Below are positions 35,501-46,295 of a DNA stretch of 64,000 nucleotides, piece after piece; positions within the stretch are counted from its first letter, which is position 1, and every line of letters starts with the position of its first letter. Made by a program: the position numbers and the translations under genes. Source of the DNA: Mesostigma viride. Taxonomy: Eukaryota; Streptophyta; Mesostigmatophyceae; Mesostigmatales; Mesostigmataceae. The stretch lies in NCBI GenBank assembly GCA_009746045.1, contig RPFO01000448.1, forward strand, positions 1,660,547-1,724,546, given 5' to 3'. The notes beneath the pieces were generated by a model. The model saw only the letters and a program-made list of their open reading frames with translations. It was not told the origin of the DNA and made no database searches.

Positions 35501-36327
35501 ACCTGGACCACAATGCCGCCACCTATTGCTACTCAAGAGTTACAATACACCGTACCTGGACCACAATGCCGCCACCTATTGCTACTCACATTTTCGATAT
35601 ACCGTGCCTGGCCCACAATGCAGCCACATCTTGGTACTCACATTTACAATAGACGGTGCCTGGCCCACAATGCAGCCACATCTTGGTACTCACATATACA
35701 ATAGACGGTGCCTGGACCATACTGCTGCCACCTATAGTGCTACTCACATTTACAATATACCGTGACTGGACCACAATGCCGCCACCTATTGCTACTCACA
35801 TGTACAATAGACCGTGCCTGGACCACAATGCCGCCACCTATATTGCTACTCACGTTTACAATAGACGGTGTCTGGACCACAATGCCGCCACCTATTGCTA
35901 CTCACATTTACAATATACCGTGCCTGGACCACAATGCCGCCACATCATGTCACTAACATTTACAATGCACCGTGCCTGGACCACAATGCCGCCACCTAAT
36001 GCTACTCACATCCACAATCAACCGTAGCTTCGCCGTGTTCACGTCGGCCGATAGCCGCAGGCGCGCGCTGAAGAGCAGCAGCTCTCTCGGCGTCTGTGTC
36101 TCCATCATGAGGTCGTCCTGAGTGACGTACGCGTGCATGCGCTTGAAGTCGGAGCGGACAAGCGGCTGGTTGTTGAGCAGGATGGTGCCTTCCACACGGC
36201 CAGTCGCCAGCCGGCCCGACAAGCAGTTGAGCAGCGAGGTCTTGCCACCTCCAGAGGAGCCCATGATGGCCAGCAGGTCGCCCGCACGGCAGTGGCCCGA
36301 GACGCCGCGCAGGATCTCGATGGGGGG
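26547..36327 (-). CDS. ABCG: ABCG/WBC-type half-transporter (5' end missing)
   Basis: Exons in gene order are 36327-36010, 32322-32191, 31386-30953, 28949-28283 and 26864-26547, with matching GT-AG phases throughout; about 620 residues. The nucleotide-binding domain comes first, as in the G subfamily: Walker A GSSGGGKTS, signature LSGGERKR, Walker B LFVDEPTSGLDS, H-loop STIHQP. Then come ~6 membrane helices (NWVPLGYWGQIWIL onward, FFGLITGLIF, FFPLIFNIIVYFMAG, IGIMVGALAP, IIPFILTSGLL, and ICLIILVVGFRIIGL-type last helix in the final exon). Half-transporters of this class dimerise and export lipids or other hydrophobic compounds; the substrate is unknown. Only the ~70-90 residues before PPIEILRGVSG are missing. 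Introns carry large tandem arrays listed separately. Confidence 0.92.
27765..28262. repeat. Long C-rich/T (CCCCCTT, CCCCCCT) tract in ABCG intron 4
   Basis: About 500 bases containing only C and T on the + strand. The gene is on the - strand, so the pre-mRNA carries poly-G/A here. The tract ends 20 bases from the 3' end of the fourth exon listed. Long Pro/Ser (+) and Gly (-) frames across it are compositional artefacts. Confidence 0.9.
29207..29604. mobile_element. MITE with TA duplication (Tc1/mariner-like) in ABCG intron 3
   Basis: TA flanks it (29205-29206 and 29605-29606). Inverted ends are CCGCAGTGGTCAAAATC at the left and CCGTAGTGGTCAAAATC on the - strand at the right; the similarity continues through CACTTTGCGACAAA. 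At 398 bp with no coding capacity it fits a non-autonomous mariner-type MITE. Confidence 0.75.
29895..29995. repeat. Two-copy tandem duplication (~48 bp)
   Basis: The block GGCTGTATTTAAATAGGC plus following GGTGGGAGC-type sequence is repeated back to back with one or two changes, within ABCG intron 3. Confidence 0.7.
30232..30957. repeat. 74-bp tandem array abutting an ABCG exon and repeating its 5' splice site
   Basis: Unit starts (GAATGAGG) fall at 30333, 30407, 30481, 30555, 30629, 30702, 30776, 30850 and 30925, after a degenerate first unit from about 30232. On the coding (-) strand every unit contains GGCCGGTGAGCAAGGG, the same sequence as the exon end and donor at 30953. Each unit also contains GGGCAG, an acceptor-like site. 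Confidence 0.9.
31501..31887. repeat. 129-bp tandem repeat, three copies, in ABCG intron 2
   Basis: AGGAGGCAGAGAGTGAGGCG starts the copies at 31501, 31630 and 31759, with few differences. The period is divisible by three, and the - strand frame stays open through all copies, giving a 43-residue repeat containing VDLVTTFGLVLVITAA. It lies between two ABCG exons in gene orientation. Confidence 0.85.
33351..35149. repeat. 1.8-kb minisatellite of CCACCCCATC (10 bp) in ABCG intron 1
   Basis: About 180 near-perfect units. Two short patches (about 33684-33740 and 34350-34390) carry a CACCCCCTCC-type variant, so the array has at least two expansion blocks. The pre-mRNA of the - strand gene reads GGGATGGGGT repeats, which are G-quadruplex-prone. 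The huge open frames on both strands here are artefacts of a stop-free repeat. Confidence 0.95.
35459..36012. repeat. 52-bp tandem array ending at an ABCG exon and repeating its 5' splice site
   Basis: Units begin with ATGCCGCCACCTATTGCTAC at 35461, 35513 and 35566, and continue at ~52-bp spacing to the exon border at 36010. On the coding strand each unit carries GTGAGTAGC (or close variants), the donor used by the exon. It is preceded by GCACGGTATATTGTAAAT, which resembles the last 18 exon bases (CTACGGTTGATTGTGGAT). Confidence 0.9.
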
Positions 36328-36330
36328 CTG

Positions 36331-36712
36331 AAGGGGCCGGGGGGAGGGGGGGGGGCAGAGTGTGGGACGGTGGGGGGCCCAGATAGATGGGGGTTGCGGG
36401 GGGATGGGGGGTTAGATGGGAATCGGGGGATTGGATGGGAGGGTGGGGTGGCTGGGGTTTGGGGATGAGGGGGTGGGGGCTGATGGTGTGGTGTGTGGGT
36501 GGGGGTGGTGTGTGTGGGGGAGGAGTGTGGGCGTTGGGCGGCGCGGATAGATGGAGGTTGGGGGGTAAAGGGGGGGGGGGTATGGGAATGGGGGCTTGGA
36601 TGGGTGTGGGTGAGGGGTTGCTGAGGGTGGGGGTGGGGGTGGGGTGGGGTGGAGGTAGGGGGTGGGGGTGGGGGGTGAGGGGGGGGGTTGGTTGGGGGAG
36701 GGGAAACGTGTA
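36331..36712. repeat. G/T-rich low-complexity sequence upstream of the first ABCG exon seen
   Basis: GGGGGTGGGG and GGTGTGGGTGGG-type sequence with no clear period. It directly precedes the acceptor at 36328, so on the coding strand it forms a C/A-rich intron end. The missing N-terminal ABCG exon should lie beyond it. Confidence 0.75.
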
Positions 36713-39487
36713 GGTTTGATGCCAGAATTTTGATTGCAAGGGTGGCTGCGGGAGTGGTGAGCGCCATGATATGGCAGCCATAGCAGGCCTTTTTGTGTCC
36801 TTATGTAAACAGTCTTTCTTAGTTACTGTCATCGTATATTCATTGCTGGTACTGCCTGGAAGACTGGGATTAATTCAATGCCCCGGTAATTTGCTAAGAT
36901 TGTTAGTTTGTTCATGTATTCTGGAGCCTTACTTCCAAAGGAATAAACTGCTTGCGTAGTAGGAGGGGGGTTACAAGTGATGTACTGGGTAGTTGCCAAC
37001 TGCAGCTGGGTAGTTGGCAGTTACGGTGCAATTTCGCATTGCTGGTCTCGGCCTCACCGGACAACCGCTATTTGCTGCCGCTGCGCATAAGTAGTACAGA
37101 AACAAGGTATTGTGCTGAACTGTTATGTTTAAACGCGCCAAAGCCTCGAAACGTAATGGCGGTCAGCAGCACTAGTAAATGAGTATGTCGGCATAATCGC
37201 ATGCTTCATGAGTAAAACTGCGCGCACATACGACTTTGGGGCATGACTAGAGAATGACGTCAACAAACAATTGAGAAAATGCAAGAGGTGGAATTCTTCA
37301 ACATCCTTAAATCCAATGTTCACTTCTAGCGCGCAGACCTTCGGTAGTGTTTCATATGCACGACCCACGTAAAACGTCCGGGTCATCACTCGTCATTGTT
37401 CTGAACATGCAGAAAAATTAGTGCATTAATGTCTTCTTCAACCCGCGTCTTCTTCGAATCCCTGCATACGCTTACATTTACCATATTATCGCGGGGAAAA
37501 TTCCTGGCGGAAATTACGTGCCCCTCCGGCTATCGGTAGCTCATTTATTGAAAGATGGGTATGAGACCGTGAGACGTACCTTCTTGGGCGGGGTGACCGT
37601 GTATTGCAGGTCATACCAGGATAGATGGGAAGGCGCGGCATTCTCCCCATTCATACTCATGCCACCTGGAAGCTGGATGCCTTCTCTGAGCAGGTCTTCC
37701 TGCTAATTAACCAGCGGGGATCCTGCCTACGTTATATTACGCATCCTAATATTGGAGGGGGTGTAAAGCCGAGCGTCGACAACCCTGGCGTCACCGACGC
37801 ATGCAGGTGTTCAGTCCCGAAAAAGCGCCTGTTTAGCGAAAAGCTCGGTAAATTTCAAAAGTTCACCGATGCAGGGATTATCATGCTCGTTTGAGTAAAT
37901 TTGATTGAGAGTTAGCAGTCATGATAAGAAATCACCAGCACGTTTTGGTCGGCATGTCCCCGTGCCCCGCGTGGAATGGCGGTCTCTGCCAATCACTGAC
38001 GCAAAGCCAGCCTAATCTGGCTGTTGGCAGCAGGCCAAGTGGGATCCCGCAGGACGGCATAGGAAGATTCTCCAAAGACTATTCTGTGAGGTTGCCGCGT
38101 GGGCAGTTCCACCGCGCACGGATTTGCTGCCACATGGAATTTTCATTTTGGCTCTGCCTTGCGCTATGTCGCTGGGCAGTTTTAGGATAACAAAAAGCTG
38201 TCATGCGGCCAAATATCCCTGCCAAGGATTGCTACATGGGGTGGCATTAATGATTAAGAATTTAAATAGTCCATTTTATGATTGCGCATGAGGACATCTG
38301 GTCGCTATCTAAGCAAGCTATAAAGGTTGTCTCCCATGATATATGCAGTCTTTCAGCATACGACGTGAGGCGAGCTTTTTCAACTCCAAGGTCCCCGTAC
38401 TTGCCGGCGTAAAAGTAGGCAACGACTAGTGTAAATACACGCGCGTGTAGAGGCCAAGTCACTGATTCTGTGTTCATGTCAACCGCCATGCATGCGCGAG
38501 GTGCCATTACTTGTGTAGGCCTTACTCCATTGACGGCCTGCTTTGCCTCCAAGGCAAGTAGATCCCAACCGAAGTCGGGACGGCTGTTAAAACGGCAGCG
38601 CCATAATGACTCGGCAGTTAAAATTTACCGCGTCGTTAAGAGTGAATTGGCGCACGGTGGTGCTTCTCAGGCAGGTAACGCCGAGCAGTCCTCGCGCTTG
38701 CGCCAAGTCGGCGACGTATTTTCCGCGTCGCGAGTGCGGGTAGACGACGACAAGATATGCAGGGCATTTGGGCCGGTCGCCCAAAGAGATGAAGGTGATG
38801 CGAGCTCTGCGAATAGCCGTGGATTTAAAGAGCGTGTGGCTCTGTCGACTTCTCCAGTCGAATAATCCCTACATGATCTTCTGCTCTTGCGTAAATCCGT
38901 GCACTGGGACTCCTTCCATCCAGCAGAGCTCTGATCGCTACGACCGCGGCTGCTGTAGTCATCAAGCTCGTGTGGAGCTGTATACTTGCATGTATTATTA
39001 AACTCTAGCCCCAAGGAAGTGAGAGTCACATGCAACATAATCCATACCCTGCATCACATCTGGGGGCCCACCGTGAACAGTAGCGTTCTCACCCTACTTT
39101 CTCACCCAGCTTTCTTTAAACCTTCGCCCTCAGCCAATCAACCTCTCCTGTGCGCAACAGATAGTGCATGTAAGCCTCATTGCCGGGTTCCAAGCCATGG
39201 GCCCCAAGCGGGCTCCATGCCATGTGGGCGCGGGCATGTCAACAACCTTTGTTTGACGCTGGGAAAACAGTGGTATAGCGAGGACGTCCTGTGCCTTGCA
39301 TGCTGCTCCTCATGGGCTAGTGTGGGCACCGCGAATGTCCCCTGACTTCAACAGTGAGACGTCCGTGAAAATATGATGTTCATGTAACTACCTTTTTGTC
39401 TTCTGTGACTTTTCAAGTAATTGGCCCCTCTCTGCCCATGCTCCCCCTCACTGTGACCATCCCCCCCAACCACCCATGCACCTTCAG
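36713..39487. other. 2.8 kb without a recognised gene
   Basis: Lies between the 5' side of the ABCG gene and the pirin-like gene and should contain their first exons. No ABCG N-terminal motif and no pirin N-terminal motif could be identified. Open frames at 38470-38865 (+) and 38262-38552 (-) show no family features. GTAGGAGGGGGG at about 36957 matches the terminus of the TIR element at 61315, but no matching second end was found. Confidence 0.4.
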
Positions 39488-41489
39488 GCATCGGCCGGTT
39501 ACTTGCTCTGGATGAGTTCTTCAGCAGCCCCGGCCCTGGCCTCTCGCTGACAGCTGACATTCCCGAGAGTGTGGTCTACTTTTTGCAACCGGCAAACGAT
39601 GTGGAGAGCCCCCTAGACACCCCCTCTCAGGGCCACGGCATCCAGCTTCACCTGAGGTCACAGTTTGCATCCCAGGCGGGAGCCGCCCCTCCCATCCCTG
39701 GCATCGTGCACGTGCGCAGCCGGGGCGACGTCCCTGTTGCCACCCTGGCAGAGGGGGTCACCGTCCACGTGGTGGCGGGCGCGTGCGGGGACGTGGCCAC
39801 GCGGCCCCCACTGGATGATTTTGTAAGTGGCTTTGTGAGGGAGGGCTTTTGTGAGGTAACTTTGTGAGCTATATTGTCAGTATGTTTGTGAGCGGGCCAG
39901 GATGGTAATTCACGCTAGCATGTGCCACATTGGCAGCAGCAACCTTTTCTTGGAGAGCGGGGTGGCCACTTTGTATTTTGAATTGGACGAAGGAAGCCAC
40001 CCAAGCGGTCAAATGGCAAGATACGCTTTAGTGGCAAATGGTACCACTTGCTGGAACCCTGTTTGGCACATTCCTTGGTGACCCCCATGTGCGGGAGCCA
40101 TGGCCATGAGTGTGGCCATATCACTAGGGTGCATGCAAACCATCGACGGTAAACCCTAGAGCCCCCACCCTAAACCCAGGACATGGTACCTGTTTTTGCA
40201 CCACTTTGCCCCCTGGCGGTTATTTCCAGTGTGTCAGTAACTAACTCGTACGATGTCACGTCTGCTTGCGGTGGTCACGGAAAAAGAGTAAATCATGCAA
40301 GCACAGGCACGTCCATGCACAGATACGCTTTCATGCCCAAATACACAAGCAAGGAAAGGGATTTCACGTTACTAGTTGGGACTAGAGAAACTGCTACTGG
40401 AAGGTCAACCAAGGTCAACCATGCAGCTTCCGCGGTCTAAAAACGGCCTACTTGAGGCGCTCCAATTGCCGCTACAGAGGTGACGGCTGACGTGTGCGTT
40501 TTGCCCCCCTGCTTGCCCCCCTGTGGGTGCTGGGTCCCAGGTCTTCTTTGACGTCAAGGCAGGGGCGAGCAAGGATTTCTGCGTCCCGCTGCCGGCTTCC
40601 TACACGGCCGCCGTCTACGTCCTACAGGTCAGTCTAAGCGGATGTACTTATGCACGAGAGACTGCTAGATGTGCCAGCCCTTAGCCCTAGTGATTCAGTT
40701 CCTTGCTAGCTCCAGCGCTAACGTTATACCTGCTACATGCGGCGCCATCTCGTGGCAAAGGGAGACAGAAGGCTGCGCGGGTGCTGGTTGCGCAAACACC
40801 TGTGCGCGATGCTGTGTTGTTGGTGCAGTTTGATGGCTGATTCTTAGATGCGTGCATGCAGCCCAGAGGGGATAATCAAGTGTCATTAGAATGGAGAAAT
40901 GCAGCAGGAGTGGGGGCGGGGTAACGTGACACGTGTGCTAATAGAATTATTTGCCCACTGCGGGGACAGGGGGTGCCGCTGTATGGGATAGAGCTGCTGC
41001 CCAGATGATCCCAAACTGTGTGGCATCTCTAGTTCAGGTTAAGGAGAAGTTGCGAGCCGGGGCCTTTACCCGATGCAGTCTTTTTTTGAGAATAATGGTA
41101 CTCTGTGGTTTGAGCCGAGGGCTAACTTAGAGTTTAAGGAGAATTTTTTTTTGGCAGCACGTGTTCATTATTCTGGGATCATAGACAAGTCGACCTCGCC
41201 ATTCATACAATGCTTCCGTTGAGTTTTACCTCTATCTCCTGTGCTTTCTTACTGTCCCGATCTGGCCCACCAGGGTGTTGGCATATTTGGTCCCAAGGGC
41301 GGCAGGGTGTCCTATGAGAATGAGGGCCACTTGGTGATGCTCCCTGGGGACCTTTCAGCGAGCCGGCTGGACACGTCCCTGCTCCAGATACGAACACACC
41401 CATGCGATGGTTTGAGGTGCATTATTGTAGCAGCTGAGGGAGACGTGCTCCCCCTCCGGGGCAACTCCATACTTCCAAGCTTACCATGA
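39488..41489 (+). CDS. Pirin-like cupin protein, shortened core (5' end missing)
   Basis: Exons 39488-39822, 40541-40627 and 41274-41489 join in frame. The product reads GIGRLLALDEFF, then SVVYFLQ, GHGIQLHLRS, EGVTVHVVAG, VFFDVKAGASKDF, LPASYTAAVYVLQ and GVGIFGPKGG. These match in order the pirin-family signatures (LDEF, the GHGLQLW strand, GVxVxVIAG, and the C-terminal cupin with FxYVLEGxGTFG). Pirins are cupin-fold metal proteins linked to transcription control or quercetin-2,3-dioxygenase activity. The block with the N-terminal metal ligands (HPHRGFET to the HxE region) is absent: SVVYFLQ is followed after ~17 residues by GHGIQ. The stop at 41489 may fall after an unrecognised intron. First exon(s) not found. 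Confidence 0.6.
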
Positions 41490-42449
41490 GGGGTCCCCTT
41501 AATATGGCCACCATGTGTCAAAGAAAGCACAGTCAATGTAAACATGCCTGTGCTGGCCATGCACTGGAGCCGCAAATTGAAGTTGCATTTATGGCCAGTG
41601 CAGTTTTGTAATAATTTGCTGACAGGGACAACCTGCACAAGATGGTAGGTTGCCTTTTGCTCTAAGCCATTTTATTTTATGAATCAATGACATGGCACGC
41701 GTCATTTCATGATCGATGATGACGGCATTTACTACAGAGATCGATAACTGACATGTAACTGAAATTATCAAAGAGACGACCAGTGCAGGCCAGAAATCTG
41801 GAAGGATCCGGACCATGACCGATAGCTTGAGTCATGCACGCTAATTAATCAATTAGTTAATGTGTCATGTGGGCCGGTGCCAACACAGATCGAGTAAATT
41901 AGGAACCTTCTAGCCCCTAGGTATACACATGCAATGAGAAGGAGCTGGATCGAGGGCGCCCTAGCTTCTCTCACTGCCATGCACAATTAAGTGGGCAGGC
42001 CACAGAGTACGCGCTCTCTCCACAGCAGGGTGCGGCCGGGGCACAACACTGTGGGTGCAATCGTACAACCATGCAGCTAGCTCAGTAGTACGCCACCATA
42101 ATAGGTAGGCTGCATGACACATATAGCTTATTAATTAGGTGAGGTGGGCTCAAGACGTTGGCTAGCTAAGGCGCAAGCAAATGGCCACATGATGAGCCAT
42201 GGCTGATCGAATGCCGTCCATATAACGTAATACATGCCCGACAATCTAAACGTACAGCTAGACTGCTCAGTAAGTGACTATGCTGAGCTAGCTAACATGC
42301 TTTATGCCAAGACGTGCTATAATTAATGCCTAAGAGTTCTGTCCCATTCCAATTGCCCCCATCTAGGCAACTAGAGTTGCTTTGTCCTGGGCGAGCCCGG
42401 GGAGGCTTCGAACGACAGTTTGTTGTTTACGTATGATTTAGGCCCCCGC
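41490..42449. other. No gene; one copy of a dispersed ~50-bp motif
   Basis: Downstream of the pirin-like gene. At about 41766-41815 it carries the dispersed sequence TATCAAAGAGAC..CCAG..CAGGCCAGAAAT followed by ATCCGGACCATG, also found near 12735, 22972 and 63752. The rest has no recognised content. Confidence 0.5.
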
Positions 42450-43640
42450 CGGGTGCCAGTACACTTGGGGCTTCCATGCGGGGCTGGGCTTGTGGCGCAG
42501 ATTATGTCGGGCCACTGGTCGCGGCATTGCTGCTGCTGGGCTGGCCGGGCGTCAGAGGCATCGTCAAGCGACTAGGGAAGGTGCGCCAGCTTCTTGCGGC
42601 GAGATCTAGAGGAACTGAAGTCGGGCTGTGCTGTCGCTGAACTAGCTGTGAGGACCACAGTCTTGCATGTTGAGGGGGCCCAGCCTTGTCCCGTGGATCA
42701 GTGCCGGGCGCAAGCGGTAGGCGCCCTAGCAGTGTCGCACCCAACGGCAGCTCCATGCGCGCGCGCCAAGCTAGAGCAGTGGTTTGTGAGCTCGTCAACA
42801 ATTAGAGAGTCTGGGGTTGATCTCCCCCGGCTGCTTGTCGAAGCGCCTGAGGATGACCTGGCAGCGGCGGCGGTCGCGGTCAGCAGCCTAGGCGGCCCGT
42901 GTCTTGCAGCTCCTGCTTGTTACTAGCTTGGTGGTAATGGTGCATGGCGGACTGGCGGTTATAGAGGTTGCCTGGCAGCCTCTTGAGCAGGTCCGCCCAT
43001 GATGCGCGAGTCGAGGGGTCATCGCTCAGACTGGCCCAACGTATCGGCGGGTTGGGTGGCGATGGCCGGTGGCCTGGTTCGCTCGGCGATCTCAGGGACG
43101 AGCGCGTGGCCAGGGCCGGCGTCTACTGGCCTTGGCCGGACGTAGCAAGTGCATGCCTCCAGATTCACGATGCCTTGCCGCCAACTTTGCCTTCCACCAG
43201 GTTAAGGCAGGCCGTCACAGCGGCAGCAGCCTCGGAAACAGTGGGCGGGAATTAATGTTCTCTTGCGTGGTGGTAAACTGGGGCAGCTCTGGAGCTTGTG
43301 TGCGACTTTGGCTTCAATGTTGTTGACTATACTTGGCGGTATGTGATGGTGTTGCATGAGCGGGCCGTCAGACGCACATGCAGTCAAGGCAGCCTGCGAG
43401 CTGCCCAGCGCAATTGGCGCCAGGTGCTCCTCCACTGCATGCAGCTCCTGAGATGACCAGTGTCCGGGCTGGGGATGATGGCGCCGGCGCTCTTGGAGAA
43501 GTCCGAGCCTACCCGTCGGCTGGCAAGCAGGTGAAGCTTGAGGCCGCCCCCGAGACTCGCCTCGCGGATGTCCGGGTCGTCGCAGTGCAGGTAGCTGCGC
43601 ATTGGATGGTATATAGCCCACAAATCAGTACTCTAGCTAC
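42450..43640 (-). mobile_element. Diverged, decayed ORF1-only LINE copy
   Basis: On the - strand, from about 43620: SYLHCDDPDIREASLGGG, a region with HLRSCMQWRSTW, then WADLLKRLPGN (43000), RRFDKQPGEI (42840), RDKAGPP (42700) and RRKKLAHLP with DDASDARPAQQQQ (42590-42510). The order matches ORF1 of copy B (ASLYDLCLH, HLQHAI, WADLLK, KHFDQPAGE, ARGKAGPAP, RKKL, DDDLT), but stops and shifts are frequent. This is an old, distinct subfamily. Confidence 0.55.
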
Positions 43641-43659
43641 GGGCGGTTAAGCTAAAGCA

Positions 43660-43740
43660 GTGCATATATATATTAAAAATATAATTACTTACAGCAGAGT
43701 GAAATCACTCAAACCAAAGCAAACGCCCAGCTATATATAT
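43660..43740 (-). mobile_element. REL-type LINE 3' UTR fragment
   Basis: On the - strand this matches 11628-11690 of REL copy 1: CTGGGCGTTTGCTTTGG, GAGTGATTTCACTCTGCTG, TAAGTAATTA, then the A/T tail. No coding part remains. Confidence 0.75.
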
Positions 43741-44228
43741 GGCTCGATCCCAGTTGGGCCAGTCAAGTCGATATCTTGTCGCCGCGGCAGATGAATCTCG
43801 CGAGATCAAGCTAAGTGCCTGAGAACCTCGCCACTTACCTTGACATTCTTTGGTGAGCATACAGATAAATGCTCTGTAGAGCATTTAATAATAAGGATGC
43901 AACCCCCCTGGTTGCAAGCTAGCGCCACATCCGAGTCACGGCGGAAGTCCTTCCCATTGGTTATTATGGGCAGTGCGCGGTTCCTTTGCCGCTGCATGGC
44001 AACTAGCTTGGTGCGGAGCATTTCGTCGAGTTGTGAGGTAAACAGGGTGCCTAGGCTGGAGGATAGCTGGGATCAGCGCGAGAGCGTTTGCAGGAGTTGC
44101 GGTTGACCTGTTGTGCATGTAGCCGGAAATTTAGACTATTTGTTTGTCGAGGCTGCATGCGTTTGCCGCTTGTGGTGGCATCGTCATGTGCAATATTGCG
44201 CTATAGCCATAGCTGATTATACTGGCGG
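43741..44228. other. No gene recognised
   Basis: About 490 bases between two LINE fragments without recognisable motifs. Confidence 0.35.
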
Positions 44229-44238
44229 ATGCGTCTTG

Positions 44239-45127
44239 GGGCATCCAGTAAACCACCGCTGCCGCGCCTGCTCGACGGGACGGAGGTCCCGTTCCGCGAC
44301 CGCTTCAAGCTGTTGGGGAGCTGGCTTCCTGACACCGCCGACGATGTGGACACCCGCATCGGCCTTGCCTGGGCCAAGCTCCGTTCGCTCACACCCTACT
44401 GGCGCTCGAAGGGCCTGGACGGGCACCGCAAGCGCATGCTCTTCAAGGTCCTCGTCCTCACGGTGCTCACGTATGGCGCCGAGGCGTGGACCCTCCCACC
44501 CAAACTGGCAGCTCGGCTCGACGGCACAGTTTACAGGATGCTCCGGCAGGTCCTTAATGTAGGTTTTTCCGAGCGTCCGTCATCAGAGTCTCTGTATCAT
44601 GGCATGCCTCGTGTTTCGGACGAGATTAGGCAGCGTAGGATAGCATTTGTAGGACACCTTGCCCGCACCAGCCAGGTCGACACCACCCTTGGTCTGGCTG
44701 GCCCCCAGCGGCTTGGACAGCCAGGGCGGCACATTCTGACCTGGCCTGGCCCCAAGGACATTCCCAAAAGGGTAGGGAAACCTGTCACCAACTACGTTCA
44801 GATGTTGCTGGACGACCTAGTGGTCCCAGCCCAGTTTGAGCACCGCATCCACTCTCTCTCCCGTCTTTGGACTGCCATGCATGCAGGACAAGACGCGGTG
44901 GAAGAAGATTGTCAAGGCGCACACGCCCGACCCTGTGGGCAAGCCACCTCCCCCCAAGCGGAGGAGGCGTTTTGATGAGTAGTGTAGTTAGGATTTTCTA
45001 GATAGAGTTAGGATAGTTCGATCACGCGGCTTCCTCCACCCCATCCATCATGAAACATGTGCTACATGACCTCCCCACGGAGGCATGTTATAATTTAATT
45101 TAATTTAATTTAATTTTAAAATTTTTA
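44239..45127 (+). mobile_element. 5'-truncated LINE (reverse-transcriptase family), 10-bp TSD
   Basis: ATGCGTCTTG flanks it (44229-44238 and 45128-45137). It holds only the region after the RT active site. The frame from 44239 to 44914 is near-identical to the 6941 copy but without its local frame disruption (VPFRDRFKLLGSWLPD is intact here). A 4-base change near 44881 (ATGCATGCAG against ATGCAG) shifts the last ~30 residues. It ends with CCTCC-CCAC-GGAGG and a (TTTAA)n tail. Confidence 0.88.
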
Positions 45128-45204
45128 ATGCGTCTTGAAAAGACGCATCGGATGCAAGTACTGTAGTCCGACTAAATTTCCGATGCAATTCAGTCGGATT
45201 TATA

Positions 45205-46295
45205 TGTGCAGGGAAGAAGCCGGTATTCTGGAGGGGGGCGGTCATCTAAGTCGACCACAAGCCCTGGTGGCAGGCGCCCCCTCATGCCCCAGCCACCCCA
45301 GCACCTAGCCTATGAGGGGGATAGCGCCCCAGCCTATAGGGGGATATAACAGTAGTGTAGAATATATTAGTTAAGGCTTAGCCAACGTGGCTCACACCCA
45401 TGATCGGATGTCACGCATGTATGCCTATGATGGAACCAGGGTTGGGCGTGAAGGGGGTCAGGGAGCCGTCATTGACGTAACGTAAACTCGTAAAATGGAA
45501 AAAAGGGTGACGTAAAACGAAAAATTCACGTGATTGAAGGTTTACGTGCGTAACGTAAAGACGTAACGTAACTTAGTAGTGAAAAGATGTAAAAAAGTAG
45601 AAATGCACAAATTAAAGCTCATGCAATTTAAGCTCACGATTTCCCACCATATTTCCATGGCAAAAAGCCAAAAACTAGACACTGTTGTCCGTGCACCACC
45701 TGGCCGGTGCCGCGCTGGCGCGATAATTAGGCCTACAAGAGCTCACCAGAGCCCCTTCATCTTGCAACTATCTGCCGACCTTCCCACACGGGCTTATATT
45801 ACGTCTACTTTACGTTACGTTTTTACGCGTAAAATGACGTAGAAAGGCAACGCAAACTGACGACGTACGTGAAGGCATTACATGCCCATTTTGCCACCTA
45901 AAGCGTAACGTAAAGTTCACGCGTTTACAATTACGTCGACGTAATTACGTGTTCACGTAACGTAAACCCTTTTATGCCCAACCCTGGATGGGACCCACAC
46001 CACATTACACATTAGCTTTAGAGTATTTAGTCATGCTTTGCACATGCAGAGAGTTACTCTCTGCTGAGATGTCATGCCCTAGCTCTTGCCTAGCCACAAT
46101 CATCTTCCACCGCATGTCCGCACCTTAGCTGCTGGAATACATGGAGGTGCAGGTGTACCTTGTGCACCCAGAGTAGGTGGCTGTTTACATTCCCCACCTG
46201 CAGACCTGTTGTAGCCCAGAATGCATTAAATACCATAGGCCCCCTTCTCAGGGCCATGTGTTACTTATACTCCCAACGGAGTTATGGTCTTAATA
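45205..46295 (+). mobile_element. ORF1-only LINE, 3' part, split by a hAT-like MITE
   Basis: 45205-45300 matches the end of ORF1 in copy B (GGAAGAAGCCGGTATTCTGG region). The 3' UTR follows, with CAGAGAG near 46050, GTAGCCCAGAATGCATTAAA and the ACTCC-CAAC-GGAGT hairpin at about 46270. 45437-45986 is a later insertion. Confidence 0.7.
45437..45986. mobile_element. hAT-like MITE H2, 8-bp TSD
   Basis: GATGGAAC (45429-45436) and GATGGGAC (45987-45994) form an 8-bp duplication with one change. The inverted ends are CAGGGTTGGGCGT and CAGGGTTGGGCAT. The interior is full of ACGTAACGTAA-type words in both orientations, a likely set of subterminal binding sites. At 550 bp it has no coding capacity. Confidence 0.85.

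Noticed and set aside
36002..36832. 276-residue Pro/His-rich frame overlapping the first ABCG exon
   Set aside because: Wrong frame across the Walker A exon, with low-complexity intron sequence upstream.
38470..38865. 131-residue + strand frame as a possible N-terminal pirin exon
   Set aside because: No pirin signature (RSIGR, DPFLLLDEF, HPHRGFET) and no convincing donor joining to 39488.
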